The notes beneath the pieces were generated by a model. It did no database searches, was not told the origin of the DNA, and saw nothing but the letters and a program-made list of their open reading frames with translations. Shown here in pieces: positions 1-6,026 of a DNA stretch of 18,723 bases. Source of the DNA: JAXDBM01 sp964460245. Lineage in GTDB: Bacteria; Desulfobacterota; Syntrophia; Syntrophales; Fen-1087. The translations under genes were made by a program, and so were the position numbers. The stretch lies in contig CAYWTL010000047.1 in the NCBI GenBank assembly GCA_964460245.1, forward strand, positions 1 to 18,723, given 5' to 3'. How positions within the stretch are numbered: the stretch's first letter is position 1; the number at the start of each line of letters is the position of its first letter.

Positions 1-322
1 GCCGAGTGTCACGTGAAGAACGACCAGTGGGTGGAACTTCCCCACGAAGGGACGGTCGTGGCCTTCACGATCATGTATCTTCCCCTGACGGATCCGACGA
101 CGGGGAAGCCCCACGAGCCGCCCTTCGTTTACGGATCGGTAAGGCTGGACGGCGCATCGTCGGTCCTGGATCATTTCATCAACATGGAGCCCGATATGGA
201 AAAGGTCTGGGTGGGGATGCGCTGCCGCCTGGTCCTGCGTCCGCANNNNNNNNNNGCGAATCGGCGACCTGAGCGACATCCTCTATTTCGATCCCCTGCC
301 CGGGCAGACACGACCGAAGTGA
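1..322 (+). CDS. DUF35 Zn-ribbon/OB-fold protein (thiolase partner), 5' partial and interrupted by an N gap
   Basis: This is the C-terminal part of a DUF35-family protein; such proteins bind acyl-CoA and commonly act as the non-catalytic partner of a thiolase. The visible part is the OB-fold, with YLPLTDP, PPFVYGSVRLDG and VWVGMRCRLV. The Cys at visible residue 3 lies 14 residues before GTV, exactly like the fourth zinc Cys of the next gene, so the rest of the Zn ribbon lies outside the window. Reading is in frame 1 up to the Ns at 246-255. It then resumes in another frame as RIGDLSDILYFDPL and stops at TGA 320-322. The frame change comes from the arbitrary N count, not a real frameshift. The next gene is its paralogue, 63 bp downstream. 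The thiolase is probably just upstream of the window (inferred). Confidence 0.85.
246..255. other. Assembly gap (10 Ns) inside the first DUF35 gene
   Basis: Ten Ns interrupt the coding sequence. To keep the frame, the true number of missing bases must be a multiple of three, so ten is a nominal gap size. Joining the flanks directly gives a codon CAG and a protein that aligns without insertion to the neighbouring DUF35 paralogue. Confidence 0.95.
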
Positions 323-385
323 GAAAGGGTCCCGACAACACGAATCAGGATCCGCATGGATTTCAGAAGCCAAGGAGCAAATTTC

Positions 386-841
386 ATGGAAGAGCAAAAG
401 AAATACGAACCCTTCGAGGTGGATCAACACATGACGGCCCATGGCCGCTACTACGCCGGCCGCATGGGGAGCCGCTTTTACATTGCCCTCCGGGACAAAA
501 AGAAAATCCTCGGTGCAAAATGTGACCGGTGCAACAAGGTTTTCTGGCCGCCCCGGTCGACCTGCGGCGTCTGCTTTTCGGAGCTGACCGAAACCGTGGA
601 GATCGGCCCCCTGGGGACGGTGGAGACCTTCACGGTCGTGACCTACAACGAGCCCGTTCAGCCCCGGAAGGCGCCGTTCATCTACGCGGTGATCCGCCTT
701 GACGGCACCGATACGGGAATGGCGCACTTCCTGGACGAGGTGGATTTCGAGAGGGTGCACATCGGCATGCGGGTGCGGCCCGTCTTTGCGGCGGAAAGAA
801 AGGGGAATATCCTGGACATCCGCCACTTCAAACCCATCTGA
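386..841 (+). CDS. DUF35 Zn-ribbon/OB-fold protein (thiolase-associated, acyl-CoA binding)
   Basis: A complete 151-residue DUF35 protein. The rubredoxin-like zinc ribbon is clear: C46-x2-C49 (CDRC) and C60-x2-C63 (CGVC). An OB-fold follows with GTVETFTVV, APFIYAVIRLDG and IGMRVRPVF, and the protein ends in ILDIRHFKPI. Known relatives (archaeal HMG-CoA synthase/thiolase complexes, BbsA in benzylsuccinate degradation, steroid side-chain thiolase or aldolase partners) bind CoA and are needed by a thiolase-fold partner; they are not enzymes on their own. The ATG at 386 was chosen because AAGGAG (373-378 region) lies 7-8 bases upstream; an in-frame ATG at 356 lacks such a site. It is followed 24 bp later by the CrtC-like gene. 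The family is certain; the partner and pathway are not visible here. Confidence 0.9.
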   Translation: MEEQKKYEPFEVDQHMTAHGRYYAGRMGSRFYIALRDKKKILGAKCDRCNKVFWPPRSTCGVCFSELTETVEIGPLGTVETFTVVTYNEPVQPRKAPFIYAVIRLDGTDTGMAHFLDEVDFERVHIGMRVRPVFAAERKGNILDIRHFKPI

Positions 842-865
842 AAGACGGAGAACGGAGAAAGGCAT

Positions 866-1888
866 ATGGACGAAAAAGCGAAGCGGTGTTACTTGGCCTC
901 CTTTGACGGCGTTCCCAAGGCGGAGCGGAATCCCGCCAATTACCAGCGCCGGGACGATGCAAGCCATATCTACACGGAAGGCGACTACTACGAATGGTGG
1001 TACGTAGACTGTTCCTTCGACAACGGCTACCACATGGTTCTGACCTATCATTACCGGAACCATTTCCTGAACCCCATCATCCCCACGACCCAGTTGATGA
1101 TCTACCGGCCCGACGGAAAGCAGACGGCCCGGTTCGCCGTATGGAAGCCCGAGGAAACCTACGCGGGGGCCGACTGGTGCGACGTGCGCATGGGGAACAG
1201 CTGGATGAAGGACCTGGGCGGCGGCCGGTATGAACTCTCCATGATCATCAACGGCGTGGGCGCGCGGCTGAGCCTGAAGCGCGTCGTTCCCGGCTGGAAG
1301 CTCGGCACGGGTTTCAACTACAAGGACGAGGAAGCGGTCAAGGTTGCCGGCTGGGTCGTGCCCGTTCCCTATGCGGAGGTGGAGGGCGAACTGGTCCTCA
1401 AGGAAGGGACCATCCCGGTCAAGGGGGCCGCCTATCACGATCATAACTGGGGAAACATGCGGATGCACGAGATCTGCTCGTCCTGGTACTGGGGCCGGAT
1501 CCACCACGGCGATTACTGCCTGGATTACGGCTGGGTTTTCCCGCGAGATCCGGAGGCGCCCATGTTTGCGCCGCTCCTCATCGCCCGGGGCAACGAGATC
1601 GTCCTGTCGACGAACATCATGCGGACGGAACTGGGGAACATGGCCCGGGACCCCAAGATCGGGCGGGAATACGCGAAGAGCCTCGTGATCACGACGGACA
1701 ACGTGGGCGTGAAGATGCGTCTGGCCATCGACACGACCCGCGTGGTGGAAACCATGCAGCTCCCCAAGGCCGCTGCCTGGGACCAGTACTATTTCCGTTT
1801 CCTCGGCGACTACCGGATGGACATCGAGATCGACGGAAAGAAGGATGCCGTCCAAGGGGAGATGCTCCACGAATATATGGTCCTGTAA
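866..1888 (+). CDS. CrtC/AttH-type lipocalin-like protein (carotenoid 1,2-hydratase-related)
   Basis: A 340-residue protein of the CrtC (hydroxyneurosporene synthase)/AttH superfamily, built of two lipocalin-like beta-barrel halves. The N-terminal hallmark EWWYVD is at 43-48 and the second-domain hallmark YHDHNWG at 190-196, followed by SWYWGR at 206-211. No signal peptide or membrane segment is seen. True CrtC adds water to the terminal C=C of acyclic carotenoids, but the superfamily is broad and many members have unknown substrates. The ATG at 866 follows GGAGAAAGG at 853-862. The gene sits in an apparent operon directly before a CrtI-like FAD enzyme, which recalls the crtC/crtD pairing of purple bacteria, but no phytoene synthase or other carotenoid gene is present. 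I infer a hydratase or isoprenoid/lipid-binding role; the substrate is unknown. Confidence 0.8.
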   Translation: MDEKAKRCYLASFDGVPKAERNPANYQRRDDASHIYTEGDYYEWWYVDCSFDNGYHMVLTYHYRNHFLNPIIPTTQLMIYRPDGKQTARFAVWKPEETYAGADWCDVRMGNSWMKDLGGGRYELSMIINGVGARLSLKRVVPGWKLGTGFNYKDEEAVKVAGWVVPVPYAEVEGELVLKEGTIPVKGAAYHDHNWGNMRMHEICSSWYWGRIHHGDYCLDYGWVFPRDPEAPMFAPLLIARGNEIVLSTNIMRTELGNMARDPKIGREYAKSLVITTDNVGVKMRLAIDTTRVVETMQLPKAAAWDQYYFRFLGDYRMDIEIDGKKDAVQGEMLHEYMVL

Positions 1889-1921
1889 ACAGCAACAAAA
1901 CCAAGAAAGGAACACGATATC

Positions 1922-3448
1922 ATGACAACAGCAAAACAGTACGACGCCATCGTTATTGGTGCGGGAGTCGGGGGCCTTTCCGTGGCCGCCCTCATGGCTA
2001 AAGAAGGAAAGAAGGTCCTGGTCCTCGAACAGCTCGACCGTCCGGGCGGGCGCGCCCTGTCCATTCGAGGGGAGGAAATTGCGGAAAAGGGGCTGGACTG
2101 GTACAAGAAAATCCTGGCCTCCCAGTTCACCTACATCGCCGATACGCAGCCGACCGTTGAGAAGATCATCGCGGACCGAATGCTTGACGGCTACACCCTC
2201 GACATCGGCTACCACGCCATCAGCGCCAACGGCGCGGGCTACATGCTGGACTTCGAAGACCTGATCGGGGGGCTCACCGAGGTGGCCAAGCACGGCGCCA
2301 TGTACGGGAACTACTACAAGGGAACGCTCTACCGAGATGTCGCCGGGACCTTCATCGATCCGCAGCTCAAGAAGATCGGCAAGGAAATGAAGATTCCCTT
2401 CCTTTCCTTCTACAGCGACGCCTATGGTCTTCCGGAGGAGGAGATCGACCGTCTGGAGAAGGTCTCCTTCCAGCAGTGGGCCGAGGGCAAGGGGATCACG
2501 AAAAGCGACGTCCTCTTCGAGCACCTCCACTCCGTGGCGACGCTCTTCTCGACGATCAACGACCCGAAGGACATTTCCATGGGGGATATTTTCCGCTACT
2601 TCAAGCATGCCTTCGGCCCCAAGCTGACGCGGGGCGTCCTGGGGTGGGTCGGCGGATTCGTCGGAAATGGCACGATGGAGTGGTCCAGAGCCGTGGCCGG
2701 CAGGATCGAGGGATTCGGCGGAGAGATCCGCTTCCAGGCAAAGGTCCTGGAGATCATGGTGGAGGGCGGGAAAGTCACGGGCGTCCGGGCGGAGACGCCG
2801 GACGGCGAAGAGACGTTCCTGGCCGACACGGTGGTCAGCAACATCCCCGCCCAGAACACCTTCAAGGTCATCGACCGGAAGTATTTTCCCGAGGCTTGGT
2901 CGACGAAGGTCGAGTCTATGTACGGCTACGGAAGCTACGCCCCCTACATGGGCCTCAACAAGCTCGTGATGCCCGAGGAAGAGGCGAAGATGGGGCTCAA
3001 GAACACCTGCATCCTTCCCCGATCGGAGGGCTACGACTACGACGTCTACATCTGCTGGAATATCCAGTCTGCCGTGGACCCATCCGTGGCGCCGGCGGGA
3101 AAGTACCTCTACACGGCTTACCTTCCCCTGACGGAGAAGGAATCCCGTAACCCCGCACTGGTGAAGAAGATCGTTGCACGGCTTCCGGAGTTCATGGAGG
3201 AGATCTACCCCGGCTTCAAGGAGAGTATCGACTGGAAGCTCGACCTCGTCTGCTGGAAGCTGGAAGGCGTCGCCAAGAGCATCGACCAGGCGGGGACCCA
3301 GAAGGTGCCCGTGAGGTCGGAGCATGTGAAAGGCCTCTTCTTCGCCGGCGATACGGCCAAGGGGTACGGCGTGGCCATGGACTGCGCCATCGCCTCCGGC
3401 GTGATCTGCGCAGGCGAGATCCTCGGCAAGGATTTCGGCATCCGCTGA
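1922..3448 (+). CDS. FAD-dependent oxidoreductase of the phytoene desaturase (CrtI/CrtD) family
   Basis: A 508-residue flavoprotein, the usual length for CrtI-type desaturases and isomerases. The N-terminal Rossmann motif is IVIGAGVGGLS (10-20), with the ribose-binding Glu at the end of VLVLEQ and then RPGGRA (40-45), typical of amine-oxidase/phytoene-desaturase flavoproteins. The family's C-terminal FAD motif is GLFFAGDTAKGYGVAMDCA (471-489). The middle has no recognisable special domain. The ATG at 1922 follows AAAGGA about 10 bases upstream; the gap to the preceding CrtC-like gene is 33 bp and to the BKACE gene 21 bp, which supports co-transcription. The family covers carotenoid desaturases, retinol saturases and poorly characterised reductases, so the reaction (desaturation or saturation of an isoprenoid-like or acyl substrate) cannot be settled from sequence. 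Confidence 0.85.
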   Translation: MTTAKQYDAIVIGAGVGGLSVAALMAKEGKKVLVLEQLDRPGGRALSIRGEEIAEKGLDWYKKILASQFTYIADTQPTVEKIIADRMLDGYTLDIGYHAISANGAGYMLDFEDLIGGLTEVAKHGAMYGNYYKGTLYRDVAGTFIDPQLKKIGKEMKIPFLSFYSDAYGLPEEEIDRLEKVSFQQWAEGKGITKSDVLFEHLHSVATLFSTINDPKDISMGDIFRYFKHAFGPKLTRGVLGWVGGFVGNGTMEWSRAVAGRIEGFGGEIRFQAKVLEIMVEGGKVTGVRAETPDGEETFLADTVVSNIPAQNTFKVIDRKYFPEAWSTKVESMYGYGSYAPYMGLNKLVMPEEEAKMGLKNTCILPRSEGYDYDVYICWNIQSAVDPSVAPAGKYLYTAYLPLTEKESRNPALVKKIVARLPEFMEEIYPGFKESIDWKLDLVCWKLEGVAKSIDQAGTQKVPVRSEHVKGLFFAGDTAKGYGVAMDCAIASGVICAGEILGKDFGIR

Positions 3449-3469
3449 AAGAAAGGAACGGAAGTCTTT

Positions 3470-4330
3470 ATGGGCCGAAAAGTGATCGTCACCTGCGCGC
3501 TCGTCGGGTCGTCGACGCGCAAGCACCAGAATCCGAACACGCCGTACACGCCCAAAGAACTGGCCGACGCGGCGTATCTGGCCTGCAAGGCGGGGGCTGC
3601 CATGGTGCACGTCCATGCCGTTGAGGATGACGGCACGAACTCGGTGCGCGTGGAGCGCATTCGGGAAGGGCACGACGCCATCAAGCAGCGGTGTCCGGAG
3701 CTGATTGTCAATCTCACCTCCGCCCTGGGCGCGGGAGCGACGTACGAACAGCGCCTCGGCCAGATCGAGGCGATCCAACCCGAGATGGCCTCTCTCAACA
3801 TGGCAACGATGAATTTCGCTGGCGTCAACCGGAAGACGGGGGAAGTCCTGATCGATTACACCTTCGAGAACCCGCTCAACATCGTGTCGAAATTTGCACA
3901 GACCATGAAAGAGGCGGGGACCAAACCGGAAATCGAGGTCTATTCGACGGCGGGAATCGACAACTACCATTTCCTGGCTCCGAGCGGATTCTTTACCGAT
4001 CCCGTCAATTTCAATTTTGTCTGGGGAGTCTGCGGCGGCGCCGCGTTCCGCCCGGCGTCATTCATCGCGATGGTCAACGCCCTGCCGCGGGGCGCCAATT
4101 TCACGGCCTGCGGCATCGGCAATGAGGAGTGGACGGCCATCACCCAGTCCATCCTCTGCGGGGGCCACGTGCGGGTCGGCCTGGAGGACAACCTGCGGAT
4201 GCCCGGCGGGGAACTGGCAAGGGGAAACTACGAACTGGTGGAGCAGGCGGTCCGCATTGTGGAGCTCTTCGGCCACGAACCGGCAACCCCCGACGAGGCC
4301 CGGGCCATCATGGGCACAACCAAACGGTAG
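3470..4330 (+). CDS. Beta-keto acid cleavage enzyme (BKACE, DUF849 family)
   Basis: A 286-residue TIM-barrel enzyme of the 3-keto-5-aminohexanoate cleavage enzyme (Kce)/DUF849 family. Members condense a beta-keto acid with acetyl-CoA and release acetoacetate plus a new acyl-CoA. Zn-site features are visible: the metal-binding H47-x-H49 (MVHVHA), the NLTS strand (81-84), and the late GGHVRVGLEDN motif (231-241) with R235, E239 and D240, which match the conserved Arg and Glu-Asp of the family. The start ATG at 3470 follows AAAGGAAC. The gene is last in the operon and is followed by a GC-rich hairpin. Its position after two DUF35 proteins and a CrtC/CrtI-like pair suggests that it cuts a beta-keto acid made by this pathway. 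The family is firm; the substrate is unknown. Confidence 0.92.
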   Translation: MGRKVIVTCALVGSSTRKHQNPNTPYTPKELADAAYLACKAGAAMVHVHAVEDDGTNSVRVERIREGHDAIKQRCPELIVNLTSALGAGATYEQRLGQIEAIQPEMASLNMATMNFAGVNRKTGEVLIDYTFENPLNIVSKFAQTMKEAGTKPEIEVYSTAGIDNYHFLAPSGFFTDPVNFNFVWGVCGGAAFRPASFIAMVNALPRGANFTACGIGNEEWTAITQSILCGGHVRVGLEDNLRMPGGELARGNYELVEQAVRIVELFGHEPATPDEARAIMGTTKR

Positions 4331-4336
4331 AACGGC

Positions 4337-4377
4337 GGGCCCCGGTCTTTCTTCCCTCTGCGAAGGAGACGGGGCCC
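4337..4377 (+). terminator. GC-rich stem-loop after the BKACE operon, possible terminator
   Basis: GGGCCCCGGTCT (4337-4348) pairs with AGACGGGGCCC (4367-4377) with a single bulged base, leaving a loop of about 18 bases. It starts 7 bp after the BKACE stop codon. No clear U-tract follows, so it may be a weak or bidirectional terminator or an mRNA 3'-end protector rather than a classical intrinsic terminator. Confidence 0.5.
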
Positions 4378-4420
4378 CCGGACCGGCGGAAGCCGGCAAG
4401 ATCCTGAAGCGCATTGCCCC

Positions 4421-4450
4421 TTGACGCCGGGGGGCTTTACAGCATAGATA
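4421..4450 (+). promoter_or_regulatory. Candidate sigma-70-like promoter for the Fe-S/HTH protein gene
   Basis: TTGACG (4421-4426) matches five of six bases of the -35 consensus. A spacer of about 18 bases leads to TAGATA (4445-4450), a weak -10. A transcript would start near 4457, just before a perfect palindrome. The site lies in the 180-bp spacer after the terminator-like hairpin, where a promoter would be expected. The -10 match is only three of six. Confidence 0.4.
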
Positions 4451-4461
4451 AGTCTTGGAAC

Positions 4462-4479
4462 TTCACCGCTTCCGGTGAA
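4462..4479. repeat. Perfect 7-bp inverted repeat between promoter and start codon (operator or leader hairpin)
   Basis: TTCACCG (4462-4468), a 4-base spacer CTTC, then CGGTGAA (4473-4479): a perfect 18-bp dyad. It lies about 5-20 bases after the predicted transcription start and 19 bases before the ribosome binding site of a gene whose product has an N-terminal helix-turn-helix-like region. It could be an operator for autoregulation or an mRNA hairpin. Confidence 0.5.
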
Positions 4480-4510
4480 AGGGATCCTGTTACACGGAAG
4501 GAGAGCGACC

Positions 4511-5572
4511 ATGTCGCAGGACGTATTCCAAAGTCTGCAGCAGTGTCTGGACCGGATGTCACTCGGGTTCCCGCCTACGGATTCGGGAATCGAGATCGAA
4601 ATCCTGAAGAAGCTGTTTTCCGAGCGGGAAGCCGCACTGTTCCTCTCCATGACCCCCCGGCTCGAAACCTCGTCTGAGATTGCCGCCCGCCTGGACCGGG
4701 ATGAGCCGGAAATCGATGCGCAGTTGCGGGATATGGCATCCCGGGGGCTGCTCTTCAGCCTGCGAAAGGGCGACGTCGTGAAGTACGGGACGATCCCCTT
4801 TGTGCACGGCCTTTTCGAATTTCAGCTGACCCGCCTCGACCGGGAACTGGCGGGAATGCTGGAGCGGTATTTCAACGAGGCCTTTTCCGGGGCCGTGGCC
4901 GGAAGCGCGGCAGCCTTTCTGCGCACGGTTCCGGTTCAGGAGTCGTTGGATGTCGCGCACCGCGTGGCGGCCTGCGAGGACGCCGTGGAGATTCTGCGCC
5001 GCCAGGGACGCATCGTCGTGGCGGAATGCATCTGCCGCAAGCAGCAGGTATTGCTGGACCGGGGCTGCGGCAAGCCGGTGGAAGTGTGCTTCATGTTCGG
5101 TTCCATGGGGCAATACTACCTGGATCACGGCCTGGGACGGGAGGTCGGAACGGACGAGGCGGTGCGCCTGCTCACGGAGGCCCAGCGGGCCGGTCTGGTC
5201 ACACAGCCCGCGTCGGCGCAGAACCCCGGCGGCATGTGCAATTGCTGCGGCGACTGCTGCAGCGTGCTGCGTGCCCTGCGCATGCAACCCAAACCGGCGG
5301 AAATGGTCTTTTCAAATCACCACGCAACGATCGAACCGAGTGCGTGCACGGGCTGCGAGGCCTGCCTGGAACGCTGCCAGATGTCGGCCATCGCCATGGA
5401 TCAGGACGGCCGCGCCGGGATGGACCGGGACCGGTGCATCGGCTGCGGCCTGTGCGTTTCTGTCTGCCCGGTCGAGGCGATTCGTCTGGTTCCGAAGGAT
5501 GAGCAGCGGATCCCGCCTTCGGGGACGATGGAGCAGATGCTGAATATGGCCCGGCTCCGGGGGCTGGCGTGA
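4511..5572 (+). CDS. 4Fe-4S ferredoxin-domain protein with N-terminal winged-helix-like region
   Basis: A 353-residue protein in three parts. Residues about 30-105 are helical and look like a winged helix: SSEIAARL, then a helix ending DMASRGLLFSL, then a wing-like strand. The middle (about 165-255) is Cys-rich, with AECICR (171-176), C186, C193 and the cluster CNCCGDCC (243-250). The C-terminus is a bacterial-type 2[4Fe-4S] ferredoxin: C279-x2-C282-x2-C285-x3-C289 and C309-x2-C312-x2-C315-x3-C319-P. AAGGAG at 4498-4503, seven bases before ATG 4511, fixes the start; an in-frame GTG at 4475 falls inside the palindrome and has no such site. The protein may be an electron-transfer component or a redox-responsive regulator. 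I recognise the architecture as recurring in anaerobic Desulfobacterota but know no assigned function. Confidence 0.85.
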   Translation: MSQDVFQSLQQCLDRMSLGFPPTDSGIEIEILKKLFSEREAALFLSMTPRLETSSEIAARLDRDEPEIDAQLRDMASRGLLFSLRKGDVVKYGTIPFVHGLFEFQLTRLDRELAGMLERYFNEAFSGAVAGSAAAFLRTVPVQESLDVAHRVAACEDAVEILRRQGRIVVAECICRKQQVLLDRGCGKPVEVCFMFGSMGQYYLDHGLGREVGTDEAVRLLTEAQRAGLVTQPASAQNPGGMCNCCGDCCSVLRALRMQPKPAEMVFSNHHATIEPSACTGCEACLERCQMSAIAMDQDGRAGMDRDRCIGCGLCVSVCPVEAIRLVPKDEQRIPPSGTMEQMLNMARLRGLA

Positions 5573-5593
5573 CCGTTTCTTAGGGTCGCACAA

Positions 5594-5878
5594 TTGCGGA
5601 AGACGGAAATCACCGCCCTCCAGGGGATCGAGGAGTACCAGATCGTCTTCACGAAGGAGGACCTGAAAGACCCGCTGTCGCTGGACCACCTGCAGATCAA
5701 GGTGGCCCCCGCGCCGGGTGTGGACCGGGATCAGCTTAAGGCGAGCCTGGTCACGCGGGCACGGAGGTCCGTCGAGATGACGCCGGAAATCGTGTTCTGT
5801 GAGAAGGAGGAGATCTTCGATCCCGCCAAGACCCTGAAGAGCACGAGGGTCGTGGATATCCGGCCGAAGATGGATTGA
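5594..5878 (+). CDS. Stand-alone C-terminal domain of a PaaK-like acyl/phenylacetate-CoA ligase, probable gene remnant
   Basis: About 94 residues that resemble only the small C-terminal domain of phenylacetate-CoA ligase-type adenylate-forming enzymes: EYQIVFTKED near the N-terminus, then LQIKVAPAPGVD, a helix with LVTRARRSVEMTPEIVFC, and the ending KSTRVVDIRPKMD. The large AMP-binding domain with its P-loop is absent, so it cannot be a ligase on its own. The only start is TTG 5594 with a poor site (AGGGT) ahead of it. It lies in the same frame as the upstream ferredoxin gene, and the frame between them is open after the TGA at 5570-5572. The most likely reading is the tail left after deletion of a ligase gene; a genuine small accessory domain is the alternative. 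Confidence 0.55.
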   Translation: MRKTEITALQGIEEYQIVFTKEDLKDPLSLDHLQIKVAPAPGVDRDQLKASLVTRARRSVEMTPEIVFCEKEEIFDPAKTLKSTRVVDIRPKMD

Positions 5879-6026
5879 GGGTCGACAAAACGGCTACCGC
5901 CTGCAAAGAGGCTGCGCGGAAAACGAAGGCGGACGGGAGAGAACTTCGCGAGCCCTGTCAAGCCCATGGCGTGCGGAAACCGCGGGCCGGGAGGGATTCG
6001 GATCTTTTGAAGAGGAGATGAATAGT

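Noticed and set aside
3..17. 15-base sequence CGAGTGTCACGTGAA that recurs exactly at 10273-10287
   Set aside because: Both copies encode ECHVK in unrelated proteins with the same codons. There is no extended similarity, so it is chance rather than a repeat element.
179..3970. A 1263-residue open frame on the minus strand
   Set aside because: It runs antisense through five well-supported genes and across the N gap, with low-complexity His/Arg/Asp-rich content. Such frames arise in GC-rich DNA from the codon bias of the sense strand.
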